Assembly: GCA_030340625.1 (NCBI GenBank)
Contig: JAOPHQ010002843.1
Location: 476,001 to 540,000 of the forward strand
Source of the DNA: Merluccius polli
Taxonomy: Eukaryota > Chordata > Actinopteri > Gadiformes > Merlucciidae
Direction of reading: 5' to 3'
DNA length: 64,000 nucleotides
Shown here: piece by piece, positions 34,301-43,800 of the stretch
Numbering within the stretch: the stretch's first letter is position 1
Layout of the letters: every line of letters starts with the position of its first letter
Program-made: the position numbers and the translations under genes
Notes under the pieces: generated by a model
Seen by the model: the letters and a program-made list of their open reading frames with translations, nothing else
What the model was told of the DNA's origin: nothing
Databases searched by the model: none

Positions 34301-37300
34301 CAAAGTGAACCCCCTGTTTCAGCTTGAATTCAAACACTGAGATTCCTCTCTGGGACCTCACCTCAAATACAGCTAGTAGTAAAATACAGCTACTCGCAGA
34401 TTCACTTGGAACAAATGAATAGAAAACCTTTGTTTATAAACTACTAGCCTTGTGTATAACTATAAATAGAGGAAGGAATTAGAAGACACTGAATAGGGGC
34501 TCAGTGTCTCACTATCCGCCTGTGGTTATGATATTGCCTTTACACCGTTGCGTTTGAAGTTTTTTGACTTTGGGTTGCTCTCTTTTTTTAACCTACATGT
34601 ATTTGCATCCCTGTCTTTGAAGATATATTTTACTCTTTAAAGATGTATTTTATGGGTATGCATTATTTTTGGGACTTCCCAGGTCTAAAAATAACTTGGT
34701 ACCATCACGTACTCCTGCAATTTAACCATTCAAAGTTTTGTTTGTAATACAAATGATAATCTGTCACAGCTGGCCAGCAATGGGCATCCATGGAGACAAG
34801 AGCCAGCAAGAGAGGGATTGGGTCCTCAATGGTAAATTTTAGGACATCTTGTCACTTCATGAAGTATGTCATCTTGTATGCCATATTGCTAACTCCTATT
34901 ACCCTGTTGTTTAGAGTTTAAGTACGGCAAGGCCCCCATCCTGGTTGCGACTGACGTTGCCTCCCGTGGTCTAGGTCAGTATGTCTGTGTCTAGCCCCAT
35001 ATACTCTTCTCTTCAATGTTACACTTTTTTATTTTATTTTTAAAGAAAGTGCTTTTGCTTTCTTTAACTGTATATGCATTTTCTGAGTTTTTCTCACCTA
35101 AAGGTGCAGTCTTTGTGGCAGGCGCTAGGCATGACAGTTCCAGGCCTCGAGAGGGAGAAGGAGGACATATTGGAAGTGCTCCACTGGCTTGCCACCCAGT
35201 GGGCCTAGAGAGGTGAAAGCTCTTGTGTGCCAGTGATCTTCAAAAGGCAGCGTGGCTAAGCCTTTGTTTCTGATAAGCCGGTTGATTACACACACAGCTG
35301 TTCTCTGTCCATGGATTTCGTTTTTACCCGACAAACGCCGTCCAGCCAGCCACCTGTTTCCAACTGTAATGTTAAAAACGACCAAAAAAAAAGACATGCT
35401 TGATTCTGTCTTTTGCGTTGCATGCTGTTGAGTCGGAGAGCAATGTATTGCAAGTCACTGGTTGCGATTTGGAACAATTGTTAGCCTCTGAGCTTTTATA
35501 AAATAGCATGGGTGTTTGTGAGCTTGTCAAAGCTTGCCATTGTTTTATTTTCATTAAATTTTTTTCCCCTGAAAGTGCTGGTTTTTATAAAATGGAGAGA
35601 GCAGTTTTTCTAATAACTAATGTGTTATTACATATGTTATTATAATTGGTAAGACCTGGCACATGTGTTTTTTTTTAAGGGGTTGTGGGCATGTCTTGTA
35701 AGAGGAGAAAGAGAGAGAGACAGCTCCTACTAAAGTCCCTCCCTCGCCTGCGTTTTAAAGTCATGTCGAGACCTGCCAACGAGAGACATTTTCTCAAGTG
35801 AATACTGGCTTCTGGGAAGATCTTGCCTTGACGAGACTTATGTGGGTGGGGGGACCTGCTCTATGCTCCTTTGAGGGGTCCAACAGGACTCTTTTATTTT
35901 CCTTTTTCCTAGGCCCCCTGGAAAATTACTACAGTCTATTTGTGTCTTGGCAAGACGTGCAGTATGGCCTTTTTTAATATCAAGCTTCTTATGAGTGTGT
36001 ACTGGGACAAAAGAGACCCTTTTTTTTTTTTAGAAATGTACAACAGAATGGTCCTCTATTGGCTCACGAAGAGGCCCCAGTGCACGTAGTGGCCCAACTG
36101 CGTAGAAGCTCCTGGATGTCACTTGACAATTTGTGGGGGATTTCGCTGCATTGGGAAAGGACTAGTGAATGCATACTCCGTTATGGTAAGCCTTGAAATT
36201 TTTGTGGGGGTCTCCCTTGCTAAGGAAAAAGGGAGCGTGAAAGTCTCCGGGATGTTTTTGTTTCTGGTAAGCTACTGGAGTGTGCATCGTTTTTCTCTTC
36301 CCACAGTAGTATTCCCATGGAATAGTAGCATACAGGCCCTAATTATGTTGTTAGGATGTATGATGTTTGTACCTGTGCTGTTTAACCCACCCCTTTTTCC
36401 TCCACAGCCTATTCTAACCACCATTTCCTCTCACTAGTGTCCACTGTTGCTAACTCCTTGTCCCTTTTTGATCTGGCTGTTGTGGTGTGCAAAATCCCGT
36501 GTGGCCTCCTCCTGTTTTTTTTTTTGTTTTGCCACACTGCAACACATTTTACAGATGTGGAGGATGTGAAATTTGTCATCAATTATGACTACCCTAACTC
36601 CTCCGAGGACTATATCCACCGCATCGGACGCACAGCCCGTAGTCAAAAGACGGGCACGGCCTACACCTTCTTCACCCCCAACAACATGAAACAGGCCGGC
36701 GACCTCATAGCGGTGCTGCGAGAGGCCAATCAGGCTATCAACCCCAAGCTGATCCAGATGGCAGAAGACAGAGGGGGTACGGCTTCATTCCTCTAAATCA
36801 TGTGCTCATCAATGCATGCTTTTCATTGGTTTAAGTATTTAATTTATCATCGCAATCACAATATCGGGCAAAATAATTGCAATTATCATTTTGGTCAACA
36901 TTGTGCAGCCCTAGTTGAAAGTGGCGCAATGACCAGTAGAGGGATTTGTAGCGCTCCTCTTGGAGGTGCCTAACCCCCCTTCTCTCTCTGTCTTACCTCC
37001 AGGCCGTGGAAGGGGGGGCAGAGGCGGCTACAAGGACGACCGTCGGGATAGGTATTCTGGGGGTGGGAGGAGTGGTAACTTTGGCGGGAGCAGCTTTAGG
37101 GACGGTGACCGGGGATTCGGTAACGGCTCCAAGAGCGCCTTCGGTGGCAGTAAGGCCCAAAACAGCGGAGGCTACGGAGGCAACAGCGGTGGTTCTAGTG
37201 GTAGCTATGGCAACGGCAACTTCGGCGGCGGCGGCAGCAGCAGCAACGGACAGGGTAATTTCGCTGCTGCTGGAAACCAGGTGGGTGCCTTTGGTAATCA

Positions 37301-37466
37301 AAGCTTTGCGGGCCCCGCTGGGTTTGGGGCCATGCAGAGGGCCACTCAAAACGGCCTGAGCCACCCACCGTTCCCGTTCGCCCCTCAGCCTCCTTCACAG
37401 AATCCCCAGCTACCACCACCACCACCCATGGTGCCCTTCCCCATGCCACCCAACTTTCCCCAGTAG
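25330..37466 (+). CDS. ddx5: DEAD-box RNA helicase DDX5 (p68)
   Basis: Thirteen coding exons: 25330-25370, 26288-26469, 28100-28196, 28479-28612, 29086-29151, 30332-30473, 33514-33674, 33780-33952, 34134-34244, 34770-34831, 34915-34974, 36555-36776 and 37003-37466. All have GT-AG borders. The product (about 637 aa) is an ATP-dependent RNA helicase acting in splicing, transcription and microRNA processing in the nucleus. Visible motifs in order: Q motif PTPIQSQGW, Walker A AQTGSGKT, PTRELAQQ, TPGRLIDF, DEAD, SAT, IIFVETKRRC, ATDVASRGLD and HRIGRTAR, then an RGG/Gly-Ser-rich tail ending in proline-rich PPPPPMVPFPMPPNFPQ, as in zebrafish Ddx5. The exons total 1,915 nt, one too many for a frame. 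The excess is in exon 2, where GYGGGPPRFGGGGGGW and GRGGPPPGKFGNPGDRL are in different frames (about 26317-26345). An assembly error is more likely than a broken essential gene. Intron 11 hosts mir-3064. Confidence 0.97.
25822..26136. mobile_element. hAT-like MITE in ddx5 intron 1
   Basis: The ends CAGTGCTGGGCGATAT and ATATTTTGCCCAGCCCTG are inverted repeats enclosing AT-rich sequence full of cgatat motifs. The flanks aaacagac and gagcagac agree at six of eight positions, compatible with an old 8-bp duplication. Confidence 0.75.
29332..29403. mobile_element. short palindromic MITE in ddx5 intron 5
   Basis: Seventy-two bases with inverted ends, GGCTGTGTCCGAAATCACTC and gagtgatttgggatacagcc, around an AT-rich centre (cactatatagtccactatat). 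Related end motifs appear near 541-561 and 6990-7010. No coding potential. Confidence 0.7.
29443..29935. mobile_element. TTAA-target DNA transposon in ddx5 intron 5
   Basis: The ends CTCATTGGCTGCCA and TGGCAGCCAATGAG form a perfect 14-bp inverted repeat, flanked by TTAA at 29439-29442 and 29936-29939. Near the left end a segment of about 42 bp with the perfect palindrome GACGTCTATAGACGTC occurs twice in direct orientation. It is non-autonomous; piggyBac or Kolobok type from the target site. Confidence 0.88.
30531..32006. mobile_element. hAT-type element (1,476 bp) in ddx5 intron 6, 8-bp target duplication
   Basis: The ends TAGTGTTGCACCGATACC and GGTATCGGTGCAACACTA are perfect 18-bp inverted repeats. 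ACTACAGG lies on both sides (30523-30530 and 32007-32014). It starts 57 bp after the exon 6 donor site. The subterminal tatcgg/ccgata runs match those in the 23197-24003 element, so both belong to one family. No complete transposase was seen. Confidence 0.93.
32029..33323. mobile_element. hAT5-like element (about 1.3 kb) in ddx5 intron 6
   Basis: The ends CAGTGTTTCCCCTA and TAGGGGAAACACTG are inverted repeats related to those of the element at 11585-13584. The flanking five bases are GGCTC on the left and GGGTC on the right, consistent with a slightly mutated 5-bp duplication. It begins only 15 bp after the previous element's duplication and carries a tRNA-derived SINE. Confidence 0.78.
33028..33160 (+). 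mobile_element. tRNA-derived SINE
   Basis: An A-box-like sequence (tagctcaactgg, 33036-33047) and a B-box (ggtttgattcc, 33077-33087) form a tRNA-like head. It is followed by a body ending in tgtaagatgctttggacaaa and agcgtcc, the tail shared by many fish SINEs and L2-like LINEs. It lies inside the hAT-like element of ddx5 intron 6. Confidence 0.75.
34975..36554 (+). other. ddx5 intron 11, unusually clean of transposons
   Basis: This 1.58-kb intron has no visible transposon termini, unlike introns 1, 5 and 6. It contains G-runs, a poly-T tract (36020-36032), several possible internal donor sites (gtaagc at about 36186 and 36269) and the mir-3064 hairpin at its 3' end. Such clean, long late introns in DEAD-box genes can be retained or processed in a regulated way; that is inference here. 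Confidence 0.5.
36471..36554 (+). ncRNA. mir3064: microRNA mir-3064 precursor in ddx5 intron 11, 3' end at the splice site
   Basis: The 5' arm (36472-36492) begins tctggctgttgtgg and ends tgtgcaa. From memory it is identical over 21 nt to human miR-3064-5p. The 3' arm (about 36529-36553) begins ttgccacactgcaaca, like human miR-3064-3p, differing near its end. The arms pair (tgttgtggtgtgcaaaa with ttttgccacactgcaaca) around a loop that contains a T-run. The hairpin ends at the intron's terminal cag, directly before exon 12, so splicing itself probably sets its 3' end (5'-tailed mirtron arrangement). In human the gene also lies in DDX5. It is expressed with the host transcript. Confidence 0.9.
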
Positions 37467-37827
37467 ATCACCCCTATACTATAAGAAACCAGTTAACATT
37501 TGTTTCTCTCTTTGTCTTGTGATCTTCTGGCAGTATAAATATTATGATTATTATTATTATTATCAATCGTTGTATTGTTTCTTTTGTTTTAATTTTATTT
37601 TCGCTTACAGCAGGATTGGATTTGGGGAAAGTCACAGTGTTAAGAGTAGGGGCAGACATGCCTTCTTTAGTGCAACTTAGAATGGCTGCACTTTTTGGAC
37701 TGTTTTATTTGTTACATTCCCCGGTAATTTATTTTTTACTAGGTAATGCAATGTTTTGAGTTTGAGGTATGTTTCAAGTGATGTGATTGAGGTTGTCTAT
37801 AAAGACTTAGCATGGCTCTTTAATTAA

Positions 37828-37833
37828 AATAAA
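37828..37833 (+). promoter_or_regulatory. ddx5: ddx5 poly(A) signal AATAAA
   Basis: AATAAA lies 362 bp after the ddx5 stop codon and is followed by a GT-rich stretch (tgtgtctgtctgtgcc), the usual arrangement for cleavage and polyadenylation. Confidence 0.75.
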
Positions 37834-38502
37834 GACAAAAATCAAAACTGTGTCTGTCTGTGCCTAGCAAAAGATGATTTGCTGTCACAAACTAAATTAC
37901 TTTTAGTAAGAAATGTCACTTACAATACATCCATGATGTCACTGGGGACTTTTTAAAATCAATCAATAACTATCTTGAAAGTCACATTCAATGCCAATAT
38001 TCAACAGATAGGTGTGGATAAGTTCAGGGTACGGCTCTGGGAAAAGCAATGCAAATAAAATAAATGTCATACATTTTTCTGTCACTTTCATAATGCATTC
38101 CCTGTTTTAGTTAGTTTAGTTCAATTAGTTTAGTTAAATTTAATTGAACATTCATCATGATGCTACTTAACACTCACATAAAGAATACTTAAATGTGTAA
38201 ATGTGTTTGTTACAAAACAAAAGCTGTCGTTTAAAATTCATTAGGTATTGTAAATTCAGTTATTGATAGGCAGTGGTATTTTCAACCATTTTTTTATTAG
38301 TTTTTTTTTAATTCAAGATTATTTGGTGTGATATTCAAAGCTCAAGATGCTGCATCATATCCATCACTCCCTCTTATCCAGTTTAACAAGGATTTTGGTC
38401 TAACAATTTTACTTTTCTGTTAGTTACCGTTAAAGAAATGTCTTGATTGTTTTTTTGTGTTTGGGTCCAGGGTAATGTCACATGAGAAATCATTGACGGG
38501 CT
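37834..38502. other. intergenic, with a faint B30.2-like relic
   Basis: Mostly non-coding. On the minus strand around 38315-38365 the text (GYDAAS, stop, ALNIT) resembles the B30.2 relic at 39525-39560 (GCDATS, stop, ALNVT), suggesting a duplicated fragment. Confidence 0.4.
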
Positions 38503-38883
38503 GCGAATTTTTTTTTTGGCTGCGAATTTTTTTTTTGCAGGGTGGTAGCGGGAAGCACCGCCCCACCCTGCTCCTGATTGGTTGAGCTGTGCTCTCGACT
38601 CTAAGATTGTTTACTGCGCCTGCTAACCCTAACCCTAACCATAACCCAAACCCCTAACCATAACCCTAACCATAACCATAACCCAAACCCTAACCATAAC
38701 CCTAGCCCTAACCATAACTATATCTTCAACACTTGTAAACTGAGCGGTCGTTGACATTAAACAATGTTCTAGCTTGCTGGGCGCAGTAGAACCAATCAGG
38801 ATAGAGTCGAGAGCACAGCTCAACCAATCAGGAGCAGGGTGGGGCGGTGCTTCCCGCTACCACCCTGCAAAAAAAAAATTCGC
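38503..38883. mobile_element. MITE with long inverted repeats, telomere-like core and 9-bp target duplication
   Basis: Arms of about 80 bp (from gcagggtggtagcggg to ctctcgactcta) are inverted copies of each other. The outermost bases are GCGAATTTT and AAAATTCGC. TGACGGGCT lies on both sides (38494-38502 and 38884-38892). The centre (about 38623-38720) is a degenerate run of ccctaa/ccataa units resembling the vertebrate telomere repeat. The left end also carries an extra direct copy of gcgaattttttttt. A 9-bp duplication suggests a Mutator-like element. Confidence 0.85.
38623..38720. repeat. interstitial telomere-like (CCCTAA/CCATAA)n
   Basis: About sixteen degenerate hexamers related to CCCTAA, with frequent CCATAA and CCCAAA variants. 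It forms the core of the surrounding MITE, so it arrived or expanded with the element rather than marking a chromosome fusion. Confidence 0.88.
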
Positions 38884-39265
38884 TGACGGGCTCTGATATG
38901 GTGCAGAGACGTAGAGCCGTATATAGAGACGGCTCTGGCGAGTGGTATTTACGACAGTTTACGTTAAATACAAGTACTCCGCAGCGACTGAGGGGTCGCT
39001 GTTTGACAAAACCGGAAAACTGCATAGTATGCCTTTAAGACCTCTTGTGGGGCTAGGCCTGCCATATAGGCCTATTTAGAAAATGTCAAGTTGTTTCCAG
39101 CAAGCTCCACTATATTCTTGTTCAACAGGCCCCCCAGTACCACTTTGATGATTTTCAAGTTTTTTTGCAGCTTTTGTAATTAGATGCTAAAATGCATACC
39201 CAATACGCATACATTGCTTATTAGGCAGATTTAAAAAAGCCACACAAAATCTTATCAAATTGTTA

Positions 39266-39790
39266 TCAACAAACTCCACCACATTCTTGTATAACATGTC
39301 CCCATGTACCTCTGTGGTGACCGCAGCAGAGACTCCACGGTCCCCAAACAGCCAGATCCCAGCGGGGCTGTGTGAACGTGGTCTGGACTTTATGGAGCAG
39401 AGTCATGGTTGTTTCAGCGATGTTGTAGAAACATAAAACACCAGCTCTGTAATCCAGGTACACGTCTACTACCCTGGAGGGACGAGGGCCTCGTATCTGA
39501 TCAGGGAAATTATGTTTAAATGCAAGATCATTTTGTGTGACATTCAAAGCCTAAGATGTTGCATCGCATCCAAACCCCTGTCCATTGCATGAGCTGTCCC
39601 AATATCCCATAGATATTGAAATGTGTGACCATGTCCGCCAAAACTTCCACTCCACCTCCCAGTAGTGGCGTCCAGTCAGACTCATTTCACTCTGACAGTG
39701 CCCGAGCATCCCCTCCTGGGAGGGAAAACGTTGGACTGCCAATTCTAATTTTTCTATCTTACTGAGTCAGCCGATAGTCTGACGCCATGT
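39266..39790 (-). pseudogene. B30.2 (PRY/SPRY) domain relic
   Basis: On the minus strand the reading contains GHCQSEMSLTGRHYWEVEW (the LxGRHYWEVEW core of PRY/SPRY domains), HISISMGYW, then after an in-frame TAG, NDLAFKHNF, RVVDVYLDYRAGVLCFYNIA and LLHKVQTTFTQPRWD, all typical of B30.2 domains in fish TRIM and NLR-type immune genes. The stop replaces the usual Trp of the WSL motif. PRY-like text upstream (39743-39790) also contains stops. No linked RING, NACHT or LRR part is visible, so this is an orphan, dead fragment. Confidence 0.78.
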
Positions 39791-40813
39791 CTTGTCTTTG
39801 GGTCCAAAGTTATTTAACATTAATATTGCAAGAAATGTAATTTGTAATTTGCTTTAATGTCTCCTTTTCCATGCTACACCCACCACCCACACTTTCAGCA
39901 GTCAAAGCCATGACAGGACAACCACCTGTCAGGTACAGAGTTAATCTTAGATAGACATTATTACAGATCTCATGCGCTAATATCAGTTATATGAAGTCAT
40001 TTAATTTATGTCACACAAAATATAATAGGATAATATGGCCCAGACTGTGTTATAGTATCAGTTAAAAGCACATTAATACAGAATATATTTTTCCCAATAG
40101 TGGAGCTTGTTAAGTCAATCCATCCAGATTATTTTTCTCTATAAATTGTTTTATTCTGGTCCACTTTTGAAAAATGATGTCACACTTATACTAAACTGAA
40201 ATACAGACTTAGCTTCTGAAATACATAGATTTGTGTTAGAAGCACAATTTACAATCCAATATAATAAACCTGCACCATTTCCTAATGAATAGTAGCCTAA
40301 ACTAAGCATAGTATATAATCGTTTATAAAGTATAGTAGTAAAGTAGTTGTGTATTGTACCTACATAAAAAGAAAATGTGCGCCTACCCCGTGACATCTTT
40401 TTTGTCAATGAAAAGTTTTAACAAAGTTACTTAGAATAACTTCTTCCTAAGAAATAAAAGAGCCACTTCAAAGTAAAGGAGCTCAAACCCTGGTGGCGAC
40501 CACCCGGAAGGTTGCCATGTAAACGCTTTTCTTGTTTCCCGGAAGCTAGTGGGCTGCTTCCGGTTTCGGGATTTGTCTCAGAGCACACATGTTTTTAAGT
40601 GTTTACCAATGGACAGTCCTCATAGTGGGAAACCGCGCAGCTTTAGGTATAGTGTTACTTACCGACAGAGGAACCGGTAAGAACCAATTTAAACGTTAGC
40701 GAGACGGTTAGCTATAGCTACTGCTAGCTGACGTCCTCAATCTGTAAACACGCGGAACAATATAACTCTTCCTTGGACATATTGTATCCGCTGAAGTAAC
40801 GCGACATTCAGAT
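39791..40813. other. intergenic and polg2 upstream region
   Basis: AT-rich non-coding sequence to about 40480, then a more GC-rich stretch with cttccgg motifs (about 40540-40562) that could serve as ETS-type promoter sites for polg2. No other gene seen. Confidence 0.45.
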
Positions 40814-43800
40814 ATGATAGCACATGTTATGAAGCGATTTCGGATATGCCGTGACACCAGACCACTGAGACAGTTCGTGAACCGACACGCCGGCAGGCGT
40901 TACAAAACAACGGCGTGTCCGAACCTGGACTCAGATCCCACCAGGCTGTTACTGCAGCTCTGCCGGGACGGGTACTACTTGGCCCCGGGTCCGGACCACA
41001 TGGACCGGCTCCAGCAGGGGACGGGCTGTAGCTACGGACCGCTGGGGACGGAGCTGAAGAACAGCCTCCTGCAGCAGTGGTGGGGGTCTGTGAAAAGGTC
41101 CAGATCAACGCAGGTGTTTGGCATCAGCACTTTGACCGCCAGAGACGATGGGTCCGGAGAGGGCAGCCCGATAGTGGACGTTGAGCGCCTAAACCAGCTG
41201 CTTGGTGCAGAGGAGCTGACCAAAGCCCAGCTCATCCAGAGGATACAGATGCTGCTGCGGCGGTCGACGTCTTTAAGGACGAGCCTTCTTCAAGGTAGAG
41301 CTCAGCCAGCATCACGTAAAGCAATTCATCCAACAGTTAACACAGAGTATGTAGGCTACATACAGAAGTTGAATGGATTCCTACCTTGACGACAATGGAG
41401 ATCATGTAATCTGATATGAATATCAGGAGTTTATGATTTAGGAGTGACTCCAAAAGGGGGACCATCAGTATACCTTCTGAATTAGTTTGTCAGCCCCAAC
41501 ACATCCTTTAGGCCTACTACATGTTGTTGGTTCTTGTTGTACATCCACGGCTCCAGGTGCATTGGAGCAGTACAGCTCCTGGTTGGAGCTGGTGAACAAG
41601 AGGTTGCCGTTTGGCCTTGCTGAGACTGGCCTGAGTTTCCAACCCTTGGATGGATCTGGTAGGTGAGGCTTCATCTTTTTCCATACCTTTTCTTTATCTC
41701 CTAAACATAATGTGATATATATTCCATTCATTTATTTTTTTTAAATTCAGAATATCTATTTGTTGCCTGTATGTTAAAATTCACTATAATCCAAATAGTA
41801 ATTTGTATTAAGTAAAGTATTTTTGGTTTTAGTTACATATTTTTCAATGTTGTCAAAGAATATGCATCTGCCTTTGCAAGGCTGTGTTTTAAAATGACGT
41901 GTGCAGTGTTGTTGTCCTGCCAGCCAAGGAGAAGCTACCTACGCGTCCCTGGTGTGGTTCTGCTCTCCGCGAAGCTCGTCTCAGTGGCTGGATTACTGGA
42001 CACGCCTCAGGCTTCAGTGGTGGAGAAAGGTGGTGACTGTGTATTATTATCAGTTTTTTTATTCTACTACTACTAAAGACTGTGCGTCAGAGAAATTAAC
42101 AAGGACTAGTGTCAAAATTGCTCCAGAAAGTTAGACAAACATAAAATGTCATATGCCAGCCTATACATGATTGAAGACCTCTCATCATATGTATGTATCT
42201 GTTTTTGAATGTTGTTTGCCTACTTTCATGTACTTTAAATGTAATATGATGAGTGTAGAGGAAATCCAGTGGGTAGTATTTGGTTAGTTACATGAGCACA
42301 AGCATAATAATTGCTATTGAAAAACACTTTGCTGCTATTATTGAAAGGTGCTATATAAATATTTTTCATCATCATCAGGCATTTTTTCTCACAGGCAATC
42401 ATTTTCTAGTGTAACGTACTGATGTGACCCAAACGTGTCACGATAAGAGTTTTGCTTGAGATTAGATTTCTGTTCTGGCTTGTGTTGTGGATTCATTGTT
42501 CCCCATTGTTCCTGGGTTCAGTTTGCCCTGGCGCCATCAGAATTCAGTAGCCAGGACGTCCCAGAGGAGGAGCTCCAGGCGGGCGTGTCCCGGGGCATGA
42601 AGATCGTTTACTCGTTCCCATGGGGACAGGAGACCCTGGAGAACCTCTGGAGCCGAGGGGATTGTGAATTACTGCAGACACATGGCGGTGTCCGTGCCAA
42701 AATACAGGTCAGCCTGCTGCCCACTTCTTATGACTACCTCTCATGGACATGACTGTAATGCAATCATGGAATCGCCATTGATAGAGAACAATCCAAGCAT
42801 GCAATCAAATTTGGAGTAGCTACACAAGCAGGTTTCTTAAAAAAACAAAAACGTGCAGAATAGCTATAGGAATCAGAAAGTTAGTATTTATTTTTGGTTG
42901 TTAGTGGTAGTGCAAGTGCATAATAGGCACTGGTGCATCACAACAAAATAATACACGTTCTAAATTCAAGTTCTAATACAATTAAGTGCAGCTCATATCG
43001 AGCTAGGTATCTCTTCATTCCAGCTTCGAGGTACCACTTAGAGTCAATGCTGGAAAAGACGAGCAGTAGTAGCAAAGCGGTTTCAAAATGCTAGACTTAA
43101 AGTAAGCAAGCAGATTTTACAAGCTATTGCAGAGATTACTACTACCCAACCAATCAGAAATGTTCAGCGTTGCAAGCTGCAAGCCCCACCCCCAACATTC
43201 CTGTACTTTTGGAAAGTACGACCCCCTGAGCAGGGACTTTCTTGGGGGTAAAATACCCCCACAACTTAATTTAGACCCTTCCTAGTCCCTGGGGAAAGTT
43301 ACATGCGGTGGAAACGCGGCTATACAGTACCTCCATAGAGGTACCACACACACACCTACCTCCATAGAGGAACCACACACACACGCACATCTCCATCTCC
43401 TACCTCGTTAGAGGTACCACACATACCTCCAGAGAGGTACCACATATACCTCCATAGAGGTACTACACACATATACCTCCATAGAGGTACCACATATACC
43501 TCTATAGCGGTACCAAATATACCTCCATAGAGGTACCACCACATACAGTATACCTCGATAGAGGTACCACACATACCAAACGAGTCTGGACTACAGAGGC
43601 AGGCTTTCCATAATGGCTTCAGATTGCTACATTCAAAAGAAAATGAATCTATTGTAAATCCTTGTTTAGACAAGTAAACTCTTCCCCCAAGTCCCTAAAA
43701 TGTTAGAAAAGACCCCCCCCCCCTCTCAAGAATACTCAGGCACCCAGGCATGGGGCCCACTCTGCTAGCAGTGCACTAGCTGGCATGTGGGAGAACCATT

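Noticed and set aside
38623..38720. Chromosome-fusion scar (interstitial telomere)
   Set aside because: The repeats are the core of a MITE with inverted arms and its own target duplication.
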